A stretch of 60,683 nucleotides of DNA from Micrococcales bacterium (GTDB lineage Bacteria; Actinomycetota; Actinomycetes; Actinomycetales; Microbacteriaceae). The DNA lies in NCBI GenBank assembly GCA_947483795.1, contig CANKLZ010000003.1:1-60683 (forward strand), written 5' to 3'. The notes under the pieces are model-generated. The model was given only the letters and a program-made list of their open reading frames with translations. It was not told the origin of the DNA and searched no databases. Made by a program: the position numbers and the translations under genes. Shown in pieces: positions 20,983 to 28,612 of the stretch (the first letter of the stretch is position 1; each line of letters opens with the position of its first letter).

Positions 20983-21005
20983 TTATCCAACTTTATGTAT
21001 CCAAC
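20981..21005. repeat. Tandem 11-base direct repeat at the htrA promoter
   Basis: ATTTATCCAAC (20981-20991) and ATGTATCCAAC (20995-21005) on the plus strand differ at one base and are spaced 3 bases apart, giving a 14-base period. They cover the -10 region and start codon of htrA. This could be an operator or a duplicated promoter; either is inference. Confidence 0.4.
20990..20995 (-). promoter_or_regulatory. -10 element of htrA (leaderless)
   Basis: TAAAGT on the minus strand, seven bases before the ATG at 20982; it lies within the direct-repeat region. Confidence 0.45.
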
Positions 21006-21045
21006 TACATAATTTTATGAATATCTGCTGACAAAGACCTGAAAA

Positions 21046-21891
21046 TCAACAACGCCAAGCAGATGAGCCATTGAGACAAGGTGAGTTCACTAGTTTTGGC
21101 GGTTCTTTGATGCTTTTAGGGGGATCAACTGACCCCACATTGAAAGTAACCTGATTTGCATTAGTAACTAAATCTGGCTTAACTACACTCCAACTTGTAA
21201 GTCCATCGAATAGATACTCAACGGAATATGAGACCGCCAGCAAAACCCTCACATCACCTACTCTGCCAGGAATGTAAGTTGGCTTGGGCAGAGCACTGGT
21301 TTTAGTTGTAGCCCCAACCGCTGCAAAGGTCCACTTATATTTCGCCGGCTTGAATCGAACCTGAGCGGCTAAACCTAACAACTTGGTTTTCAAAGTCTGA
21401 ATCCTTGCTGAAGAAGAGAATGAGACTTGCTGTTTCACCTTTATCCCTTTTGATGGCTTGAGAAAAATTCTAGGAATCTCAGGTTTGAATGTCTTGAGAG
21501 CTGACTGGAGCTTCGACTGACTGGGCTTACCGATGTTAACTATTGCAATGGCTTGGCTTGGCGGATACAAACTCCAGCATCCGACATGCCCCGAAGATAA
21601 CAAACTGTAGGTCAAATCTAAGCTCAAACCGTTTGGATAGACCAAACACTTAGGCGCAGTGCTGGTCTGTGAACCAATAATCAGGTTCAATGAACCATTG
21701 GACCCTTTGATCAGTAGTGCCTTTGAGGCGCAAAGAGTTAGCTGAGTTGAATTGCTAACCGCACCTACAGACGTGCTGACGGAACTAAAAGCACTTGGAC
21801 AACTAGGCGCTGCTACCCAGCCTGAAGTAGCGAGAGCGATTGAAGCTAGTAACAGCATGCAAGGAGCATACGGAATTGGCACCAAATGCAC
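21046..21891 (-). CDS. Secreted Cys-rich protein of unknown function
   Basis: I do not recognise a family. The 281-residue product has an N-terminal hydrophobic signal (about 10-28, CMLLLASIALATSGWVA). The mature part has six cysteines (31, 54, 82, 105, 272, 281). Residues 170-235 (VRFKPAKYKWTF...GDVRVLLAVSYSVEYLF) resemble the beta-sandwich PKD-like stretch of other actinobacterial secreted proteins. There is no C-terminal anchor. The start is GTG, with TATATA six bases upstream and no Shine-Dalgarno. It lies just past the terminator of tRNA-fMet, so it needs its own promoter. Confidence 0.7.
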   Translation of the reverse strand: MHLVPIPYAPCMLLLASIALATSGWVAAPSCPSAFSSVSTSVGAVSNSTQLTLCASKALLIKGSNGSLNLIIGSQTSTAPKCLVYPNGLSLDLTYSLLSSGHVGCWSLYPPSQAIAIVNIGKPSQSKLQSALKTFKPEIPRIFLKPSKGIKVKQQVSFSSSARIQTLKTKLLGLAAQVRFKPAKYKWTFAAVGATTKTSALPKPTYIPGRVGDVRVLLAVSYSVEYLFDGLTSWSVVKPDLVTNANQVTFNVGSVDPPKSIKEPPKLVNSPCLNGSSAWRC

Positions 21892-21897
21892 TTAAGT

Positions 21898-21903
21898 TAT
21901 ATA
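21898..21903 (-). promoter_or_regulatory. -10 element of the 281-residue secreted protein gene (leaderless)
   Basis: TATATA ends six bases before the GTG start at 21891. It is squeezed between the start codon and the tRNA-fMet terminator. Confidence 0.45.
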
Positions 21904-21907
21904 CAGC

Positions 21908-21942
21908 AAAAGAAAAGGCCCCAACTTTCGTTGGGACCTTTT
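21908..21942 (-). terminator. Intrinsic terminator after tRNA-fMet
   Basis: Arms 21913-21925 and 21930-21942 pair over 13 positions with one mismatch and a 4-base loop. On the minus strand the stem is followed by a T-rich tail. It lies 7 bases after the tRNA 3' end. Confidence 0.85.
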
Positions 21943-21948
21943 CACTAT

Positions 21949-22025
21949 TGGTTGCGGAGGCAGGATTTGAACCTACGACCTCCGGGTTATGAGCCCGGCG
22001 AGCTACCGAACTGCTCCACCCCGCG
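21949..22025 (-). tRNA. Initiator tRNA-fMet (anticodon CAT)
   Basis: The acceptor begins CGCGGGG and ends CTCCGCA, giving the C1-A72 mismatch typical of bacterial initiators. The anticodon stem CCGGG/CCCGG provides the three G-C pairs next to the loop CTCATAA. CCA is encoded (21949-21951). It is 27 bases from the end of the UPF0182 gene on the same strand, so it is either read through from that gene or has a promoter inside the gene's end. Confidence 0.96.
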
Positions 22026-22052
22026 GCGAAGTTCCAGCCTAACACAATCCAG

Positions 22053-24914
22053 TTACTTTTTGCTTGCCTCCAAAGCAGCATCGATAGCAGCCTTTAGGCG
22101 GGCATCTGCTTTACCAAATGCAGTCCAGTCTCCAGCTTTCATCGCATTATCTTTGTCAATCATGGCCTGACGAGCATTCGCAAGAGCAGTTGCTAATCGT
22201 TGCTCGTTAGTTTGACCTGGGTCAACAGGAGGGATTACTCCCCCGCCAGTTCCACTGTTTCCAGAGAACAATGCGTTTAGAGCAGAATCCAAGTTGTCCT
22301 CGAAAGCGATCTTGTCACCAAAAGCGACTAGCACTTTCTTCAATAGTGGGAAAGAAGTTTCACCAGTTGATTGAATGTAGACAGGTTGAACATAAAGCAA
22401 TCCACCACCGATAGGCAGAGTCAAAAGGTTTCCATTTAGAACCTTGGTTGAACCCTGTCTAAGGATGTTCAAAAGCTTAGATACTTCGCTGTCGGAGTTG
22501 AAGTTGTTCTGAACTTGACCAGGCCCCGGAACAATTGTCGTCCTCGGCAGAGTGAGCAAACGAAGTTTTCCATAATGCTCTGAAACTTCTCCGTCCTTAT
22601 CTCCAGCATCTGAGTCAGCCACCAAATAACCTGTCAAAACGTTGCGACTGGCATCGCCGGTTGATTTAGGAATGAAGGTTGAGTAGATAGAGAAGGATGG
22701 GTTCTCTTGAGTAGGCACCTGCAATGTCAAGTAGTAAGGAGGCTGAAGTGAACCTGTGCCCTGGCCTTGGTCTACTGGATCATTAGGAATCATCCACGCG
22801 TCCTGCTGAGAATAGAAAGCTCCAGCATCAGCCACGTGATACTGACCCAGGATTCCACGCTGCATTTTGAACAAATCTGCAGGGTATCTAACGTGAGAAA
22901 GCAGAGCACCAGACATCTCAGAAACTGGCTTGACGGTGTTCGGGAAGATCTTCATCCAAGTTTTTAGGATTGGGTCTTTGTCATCCCAAGCGTAAAGTTT
23001 CACAGAACCGTCGTATGCATCAACAGTTGCCTTCACTGAGTTTCGGATGTAGTTGATGGAGCCACGCATGATTGGCGCTGATGTAGAGCTATCTGCAATG
23101 GTACTGTCAAAATTCTCTGCCCTTGAATATGGATAGTTTGCCGAAGTGGTGTAACCATCAACGATCCAAACAACTTTCTCATCAACAATCGCGGGATAAA
23201 TGTCGTTGTCCAAGGTGAGGTAAGGGGCTACCTGAGCAACTCGTTCTCTAGGATTCCTGTTATACAAAATCTGAGATGCGTCGGTAACCGCATCCGATAG
23301 AAGAATCTGCTCACTTTGAAATTTCATCGCATATGACAAACGCTTGAAAATGTCATCAAGCTTAGGGCCGCCATTGCCCTTAAATGTGGTCATAGTCTGC
23401 TGATCAGTGGATGAACTGTCTTCCCCAGCTGGATAGTCAAGTTCCTTATCCGCAGCTCCTTCTGGCGCACCAACAATTGAATACTCAGGTGATTTCTCTC
23501 CAAAGTAGATTCTTGGTTCATACTTGCCCAACAAACCTGTAGAAGGAATTCCGGATTGCAAGAAAACTGGCTGTCCATCAGCTGAACGCTGGTTTCCGTA
23601 GGCTGCGACCATGCCGTAACCATGAGTGAAGACAACAACATTGTTATACCAAGACTGTGAAGTTCCTAAACCTGATTGGTTTAGTTCACGAACGGCAAGA
23701 ACAGTGTCTTGAATCTTTCCCTTGATCTTGTAACGGTCAACATCCAGATGATTTTCAAATCCGTAATACTGGCGGTACTGCTCAAGTTGCTTGAATGAGG
23801 AGCTAACTAGGTTAGGGTCAAGAATTCTGATTTGCGCGGCAGTTTGAGCATCCTCTTTCAAAGCTCCCGCAGTTGCTGTGGTCTTTGCGTCATATTCAAC
23901 AGTTTGAACTTTATCGAGGCCATATGCGGCTCGAGTAGCTTCTATGTTTCGCTGAATGAATTCTGCTTCCAAAGTTCTTTCGTTTGGAACTACCTGGAAG
24001 GTCTGAACGATACCTGGCCAGACTCCTCCGAGCACAACTGCAAGCACAAGCATTAGTGAAGTTCCCAGAACTGCGAGTCTCCACTTTGCAATGACAGCAG
24101 CAGCCACGAACAGAAGTGCCACAACAAAAGCAATTGCAGTCAAGATTTGGGCAGCTGGAATACTTGCATTCACATCAGAGTAGGTAGCTCCAGTGAACAA
24201 ACCTGAAGGGCTGGTAAGGGTTTCATACTGACCCAACCAAATAGTCAATCCAAGCAGGACCATAAAGACGGCTGAAAGAACGGCTACTTGAATACGTGCG
24301 GTCCTTGAAAAAGTCGATTGCTTACCGTTGAACTTAATTCCGCCATAAACCAAGTGGAACAAAATAGCTGGGATCAATGCCAAGAAAGTTACAACCATCA
24401 AAAACGAAACTAGGTCGATATAGAAGGGTAAGTCAAAAAGGTAAAAACTTACGTCCATTTTGAACTGTGGATCTAGAACTCCTGTGTAGCTGTGGTTCAA
24501 GAACAACAAGACTTTTTCCCACTCAGAGCTCTGCGATGAACCGACAAAGATTCCAAGGGCTGCTGGAACAAGAATGAACAATCGTTTGCGAAGTCGATCG
24601 AGGATCTGGCGGTATTCAGTTAAATCTCTTCCAAAGAAGTCATTACTGGTTGCATAAATTGGTCGTAGACGCCAAGCCAGGTAGATGTTTATCCAAACAA
24701 CTAAACCTGCAATCAAAGCAGTGATGGCGAAAACTCCAACTTGAGCCCATATCTGTGTCGTAAACACCGATAAGAATCCGAGTTGGTCAAACCACAACAC
24801 ATCGGTGTAAACGCTAGAAGCGCTTAGCAATGCAACTGCTAGCACAGCAACGATTCCGACGGATATCGCTAAAGGTGCGCGCTTACGAATTTCTGCTTGG
24901 CTCGTTTGAGTCAT
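22053..24914 (-). CDS. UPF0182 family large membrane protein
   Basis: This is a 953-residue protein of the UPF0182 family, conserved in Actinobacteria (mycobacterial Rv3193c). Seven membrane helices lie in the first roughly 330 residues, starting with the VYTDVLWFDQLGF family motif near 36-48. A very large extracytoplasmic domain follows, and a short Ala/Lys-rich C-terminal helix. The biochemical role is unknown. The ATG has a good Shine-Dalgarno (GGAAAG). It lies 18 bases after the ylbL-type protease gene, with which it forms a conserved pair. Confidence 0.94.
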   Translation of the reverse strand: MTQTSQAEIRKRAPLAISVGIVAVLAVALLSASSVYTDVLWFDQLGFLSVFTTQIWAQVGVFAITALIAGLVVWINIYLAWRLRPIYATSNDFFGRDLTEYRQILDRLRKRLFILVPAALGIFVGSSQSSEWEKVLLFLNHSYTGVLDPQFKMDVSFYLFDLPFYIDLVSFLMVVTFLALIPAILFHLVYGGIKFNGKQSTFSRTARIQVAVLSAVFMVLLGLTIWLGQYETLTSPSGLFTGATYSDVNASIPAAQILTAIAFVVALLFVAAAVIAKWRLAVLGTSLMLVLAVVLGGVWPGIVQTFQVVPNERTLEAEFIQRNIEATRAAYGLDKVQTVEYDAKTTATAGALKEDAQTAAQIRILDPNLVSSSFKQLEQYRQYYGFENHLDVDRYKIKGKIQDTVLAVRELNQSGLGTSQSWYNNVVVFTHGYGMVAAYGNQRSADGQPVFLQSGIPSTGLLGKYEPRIYFGEKSPEYSIVGAPEGAADKELDYPAGEDSSSTDQQTMTTFKGNGGPKLDDIFKRLSYAMKFQSEQILLSDAVTDASQILYNRNPRERVAQVAPYLTLDNDIYPAIVDEKVVWIVDGYTTSANYPYSRAENFDSTIADSSTSAPIMRGSINYIRNSVKATVDAYDGSVKLYAWDDKDPILKTWMKIFPNTVKPVSEMSGALLSHVRYPADLFKMQRGILGQYHVADAGAFYSQQDAWMIPNDPVDQGQGTGSLQPPYYLTLQVPTQENPSFSIYSTFIPKSTGDASRNVLTGYLVADSDAGDKDGEVSEHYGKLRLLTLPRTTIVPGPGQVQNNFNSDSEVSKLLNILRQGSTKVLNGNLLTLPIGGGLLYVQPVYIQSTGETSFPLLKKVLVAFGDKIAFEDNLDSALNALFSGNSGTGGGVIPPVDPGQTNEQRLATALANARQAMIDKDNAMKAGDWTAFGKADARLKAAIDAALEASKK

Positions 24915-24932
24915 TTTCTTTCCTTTTTCTTT

Positions 24933-26012
24933 TTATTTATTACAAGTTAGTAGTTGATCTAATCCAGTGTTTGAAGCAATTGCTCTTACTGCATTCAAAG
25001 AATCTTGGATGGTGGTAACTCTCACTACCTTCAAACCTTCTGGAATATTTCCAATTACCTGATCACAGTTTTCGCTCGGAACTAGGAACCATTCATGCCC
25101 TGCTCGTCTAGCGCCATACATCTTCTGTTTAGCACCGCCGATAGGTCCAATCTTGCCATCAAGATTGATAGTTCCGGTGCCAGAAATCCTTTTGCCGCCA
25201 GTAAGTTCGCCTGGAGTGAGTTTGTCGTAAATAGCTAGTGCCAGCATTTGACCTGCACTTGGGCCACCAACGTTTCCTACCTGGATATCTATCTCGAAGG
25301 GAATAGTTGGGACAGTTTGAACCAAAATGCCCATGCGCCACTGCTCATCAATGATTTTGGGCAGCACGCTTACGGAAAGCTTTTTACCGTCACGAACGAT
25401 TTGCATGTCAACAGTACGTTGGCCTTTGGTTTCTGCGACCAAGCGTCGTACTTGGTCTAATCCGGTCGCTATTTCTCCCTGCACGGTTAGCAAAGTGTCC
25501 GCAGCCTTGAGGATGTTTCCTGCCGGACCCTTCTTCTCAACCATCGTTACTTTGATTTCCGTAGTAAATGGAATACCCAGAAGGCGAAGAGCAGCAGCTT
25601 TGGAATTGGCTTGTGAGTCCAACATCATGAGATCTGATTGCTCATCCAGCCTCGCCCTATCCCAGCCCGCAGGATAAATGTCGGTGATGTTGACAATCGA
25701 CACACCGGAATCTAATTTTGCCAAGCCCAGTTCAAGCCAAGAAGCTCCTCTTTCTGGCCCTCCTTTGAGGGTCACAGTAAGCATGCTCAAATCACCTGAA
25801 ACTGGATATGTAACTTTCTTAGGTATTTCTATAACAGGCTTGTCCCCGATGTTTGCCAACAAGTTATAAGTCGGTCCTGGTTGCTCAACAAGATAAGGAG
25901 TTGGAGCAAAAACTAGGAACAAGCTTCCGCCAAGAAGCGCAGTTGTTGTTAACCAGCCGAATACCTTTCTAGACAGGTACTTCTTGGGCCGTTTATCTTC
26001 AAAAGAATTCAT
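24933..26012 (-). CDS. YlbL-type PDZ / Lon-like membrane-anchored protease
   Basis: The protein has 359 residues with an N-terminal membrane anchor (about 17-36), VEQPGPTYN, a PDZ-like domain (about 150-220) and a Lon-type proteolytic domain. The Ser-Lys dyad is S252 (GGPSAG) and K295 (GGAKQKM). The family acts outside the membrane in protein quality control; substrates here are unknown. It is divergent from the DUF2342 gene across 163 bases and upstream of UPF0182, the mycobacterial Rv3194c-Rv3193c order. TAGGCT ends seven bases before the ATG. Confidence 0.93.
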   Translation of the reverse strand: MNSFEDKRPKKYLSRKVFGWLTTTALLGGSLFLVFAPTPYLVEQPGPTYNLLANIGDKPVIEIPKKVTYPVSGDLSMLTVTLKGGPERGASWLELGLAKLDSGVSIVNITDIYPAGWDRARLDEQSDLMMLDSQANSKAAALRLLGIPFTTEIKVTMVEKKGPAGNILKAADTLLTVQGEIATGLDQVRRLVAETKGQRTVDMQIVRDGKKLSVSVLPKIIDEQWRMGILVQTVPTIPFEIDIQVGNVGGPSAGQMLALAIYDKLTPGELTGGKRISGTGTINLDGKIGPIGGAKQKMYGARRAGHEWFLVPSENCDQVIGNIPEGLKVVRVTTIQDSLNAVRAIASNTGLDQLLTCNK

Positions 26013-26019
26013 CTAGCCC

Positions 26020-26025
26020 AGCCTA
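26020..26025 (-). promoter_or_regulatory. -10 element of the YlbL-type protease gene (leaderless)
   Basis: TAGGCT on the minus strand with seven bases to the ATG at 26012; no Shine-Dalgarno. Confidence 0.5.
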
Positions 26026-26175
26026 AACGAGCACACCGACAGGCAGACCAATCTTCAGGAAGTTCTAGGCTTACATTGCCCGTATAGCAACGCTTATGGC
26101 GAACATTCTGAAAGAACTCTTACTCTTTCGAGCAATTTGACCAAGTAGCGTTTACCTTAGAGTTCAAGAGGAAAA

Positions 26176-27504
26176 ATGAGCGAAGAAAACGAAAACGGAT
26201 TGCCCGACCCAGAGGAACTAAGACGTATCTGGGAAGAAATGCTGAGTCAAGGCTTTGATCCTGAAGCCCTGGCTAAAGCGGCCGGTTTTGATGGCAGCCC
26301 TGAGTCTCTCCAACAACTGTTTGCGAATATTCAAGGTGCATTTCTAATTCCAACGCCCCCTTCGGAAGGATCTGGCGTTAACTGGCAAGCCGCAGCCCAA
26401 AGCGCAAAAGAATTAGCCAAAGTAGGTTCAACTTCATCCGATGACAAAGCTAGAAAAGAGCTTTTAGACGCGATTGGTATTGCCAACCTTTGGCTCAATG
26501 AAGCCACCGTTATGTCTGAGGTGCTTGTTGAACCAAAGATACTAAGTCGAACTCTTTGGGTGGACGATGCCCTTCCACTATTCAGAGCATTGGCAGAGCC
26601 TGTTGCTGACCGAATGAATAGGAGTCTTGGCGAAGCAATCCAACAGCAGCTTCCGGAAGAATTTCAGGAATCTCTGAAAGGCGCCAGTGAGATTATGCGC
26701 TCTGCAGGGGCCATGATGTTTGCCATGCAGTTGGGTCAAGCTCTTGGTCAACTCTCAAGAGAAGCTCTGACTGGAACTGAGGTTGGTTTACCAATCTATG
26801 TTGACCAACGACCTGCTTTTGTGATTCAGAATCTCCAAGAGTTCATCAAAACATTGGAACTCGGTAGTGACCAAGATCAGGCATACATCTACCTAGTGCT
26901 TCGCGAGCTAGCACACACCAGACTGTTCAAGCACTCGAAATGGCTAAGAGAAAAAGTAGTAGCTCAGATTCGTGAATACGCTGCGGGTATTTCCTTCGAT
27001 ACCAGTCGCATTCAAGAACTCAGCGAAGACTTTGATCCACAAAACCCTCAAGAACTTCAAGCAGCGCTTGAGTCAGGTGCATTCCTTGCACCGAGATCGC
27101 CAAGCCAACAGCTTGCGCTGGACATTATCGAAACCAACCTTGCCCTGATTGAAGGTTGGGTTGATGCTGTTACTAGTTCTGCTGGAATTCGCCTTCCGAA
27201 AGCAGACGCTATCCGTGAAGCAGTAAGAAGAAGGCGAGCAACCGGTGGCCCTGCTGAGCGCACCTTCCAAACTCTGGTTGGACTCGAACTTCGCCCTAAG
27301 CGATTGCGAGAAGCAACTGCGCTATGGCAACAAATCGGATCTGCTTTAGGAAATGAAAAACGTGATGCACTTTGGGATCACCCGGACTTGTTACCAACAG
27401 CCACAGATATTGATAACCCAGATAAATACGTAGCCCGAATCAAATCTGATTTAGGTATTCCAGATGCAATGGATCAAGCCTTGAGAGATTTACTCGGCGA
27501 ATAA
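26176..27504 (+). CDS. DUF2342 / zincin-like protein with degenerate HExxH
   Basis: The protein has 442 residues and belongs to the actinobacterial DUF2342 (Zincin_2) family, mycobacterial Rv3195. The usual zinc-protease HExxH is replaced here by RELAH (243-247), so the first zinc-binding His is an Arg. The surrounding segment (HTRLFKHSKWLREKVVAQIREYAAGI) is otherwise family-like. It may therefore be a non-catalytic member. The N-terminal 60 residues are acidic and helical. It is preceded by a clear Shine-Dalgarno (AGAGGA), with a likely -10 TACCTT at 26153-26158, divergent from the YlbL-type gene. Confidence 0.85.
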   Translation: MSEENENGLPDPEELRRIWEEMLSQGFDPEALAKAAGFDGSPESLQQLFANIQGAFLIPTPPSEGSGVNWQAAAQSAKELAKVGSTSSDDKARKELLDAIGIANLWLNEATVMSEVLVEPKILSRTLWVDDALPLFRALAEPVADRMNRSLGEAIQQQLPEEFQESLKGASEIMRSAGAMMFAMQLGQALGQLSREALTGTEVGLPIYVDQRPAFVIQNLQEFIKTLELGSDQDQAYIYLVLRELAHTRLFKHSKWLREKVVAQIREYAAGISFDTSRIQELSEDFDPQNPQELQAALESGAFLAPRSPSQQLALDIIETNLALIEGWVDAVTSSAGIRLPKADAIREAVRRRRATGGPAERTFQTLVGLELRPKRLREATALWQQIGSALGNEKRDALWDHPDLLPTATDIDNPDKYVARIKSDLGIPDAMDQALRDLLGE

Positions 27505-27540
27505 CTGTTGAGAACCCAAGCGATAACTAACTTTTCTAGG

Positions 27541-27546
27541 CAGACT
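27541..27546 (+). promoter_or_regulatory. Candidate -10 element of the E1/cyclodehydratase-like gene
   Basis: CAGACT ends seven bases before the GTG at 27554. The gene is only 49 bases after DUF2342 and may also be read from upstream. Confidence 0.3.
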
Positions 27547-27553
27547 GTATTTC

Positions 27554-28612
27554 GTGTTCCATCGAATCAATAAAGCCCAACCAGCTATCTGGCGTGATCC
27601 AAACACTATTCAAATTGGGCTAGATAAGAACAAGATTGAAATTGAAGAGTTAACCCTCGCTCAACAACAAATCATCGCTGCTTTATACAGTGGAGTGGTT
27701 GACGGCCAACAAGAAGTTTTGGATGAAACTTTCAAAACTGAACCTGGAACCACCAACCAGTTGATAGCCAAACTTGGCTCACTGATAGAGCGACCTGAAA
27801 CAGTAAGCAACGTATATGGTGATTGGCAGCAGATAGCGTTCGCTGAACTAACTAGAGCAGCACTTGACTACGAAGTGAATCCAGAAATGGTTCTAGCTGA
27901 GCGTTGGCAACGAGTAGTACACATCGACCAGTTGGATAAGTCAGGAGTTCTGCTGACCAAGGGTTTGCTTGCTAGCGGAGTTGGAAAAGTTGTCACGCAT
28001 GATGATTCCAGAATCCTAAACACAGATTTAGGTGAGCTTGGATTCAGTAAAGAATTTCTTGGTCAAACAAGATTTGATGCAGTTAGATCAGATCTCCAAA
28101 AACTCTCTCTCCCTCAATCTAAAGTTCAAAGGTTTGTGAATCTCAACGTCAAACCCAATAGAGATCTAAAGATCTCTTTTGCAATCACAAGCGGACATCT
28201 AGCCACTAGACCCTCAACCTATATACGTTGGGTAAATCGTGATGTTCCTCACCTAAATATCACTTTTGATTTATATGAAACTCAAATCAGCCCCATTGTT
28301 ATTCCTGGCCAGAGCCCTTGCCTAAACTGTTTCGCAGAATACAAGGTTGATGAAGATCCAGCTTGGCCAGCTATTGCATCGCAACTCATCGAGTTACCTA
28401 GAACTAGAGATGACAGCTCTTCGCTCTTAAGTTCGGCTGGATTGGCACTCAGAGCAATTCTTAGACACTTAGATGAGTCGGCAGGGTTCAAGGTATCAAC
28501 TGAGAATAAAAATGAATACAAAGATGGCTACCGAATCGAATATGCATCAGGCAACGTCTATCGAACTAAATATGACTTCCATAAACTCTGCAACTGCAAA
28601 GGCTTAGATTAG
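27554..28612 (+). CDS. Orphan E1-like / cyclodehydratase-like protein
   Basis: The protein has 352 residues and is not a textbook enzyme. Residues 120-185 resemble the adenylation fold of ThiF/MoeB E1 proteins: a hydrophobic strand, LLASGVGKVVTHDDSRILNTDLG with an acidic pair at 150-151, and a helix ending in KLSL. C256-x2-C259 and C346-x-C348 look like the paired Cys zinc site. VIPGQSPCLNCFAEYKVDEDPAWP strongly resembles cyclodehydratase C proteins of azole-forming peptide systems. No YcaO partner or precursor peptide is seen here. It occupies the place of mycobacterial Rv3196. The start is GTG. Confidence 0.65.
   Translation: MFHRINKAQPAIWRDPNTIQIGLDKNKIEIEELTLAQQQIIAALYSGVVDGQQEVLDETFKTEPGTTNQLIAKLGSLIERPETVSNVYGDWQQIAFAELTRAALDYEVNPEMVLAERWQRVVHIDQLDKSGVLLTKGLLASGVGKVVTHDDSRILNTDLGELGFSKEFLGQTRFDAVRSDLQKLSLPQSKVQRFVNLNVKPNRDLKISFAITSGHLATRPSTYIRWVNRDVPHLNITFDLYETQISPIVIPGQSPCLNCFAEYKVDEDPAWPAIASQLIELPRTRDDSSSLLSSAGLALRAILRHLDESAGFKVSTENKNEYKDGYRIEYASGNVYRTKYDFHKLCNCKGLD

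Noticed and set aside
26137-26142. TTGACC as -35 for the DUF2342 promoter
   Set aside because: Only about 10 bases from the likely -10 TACCTT; spacing does not fit.
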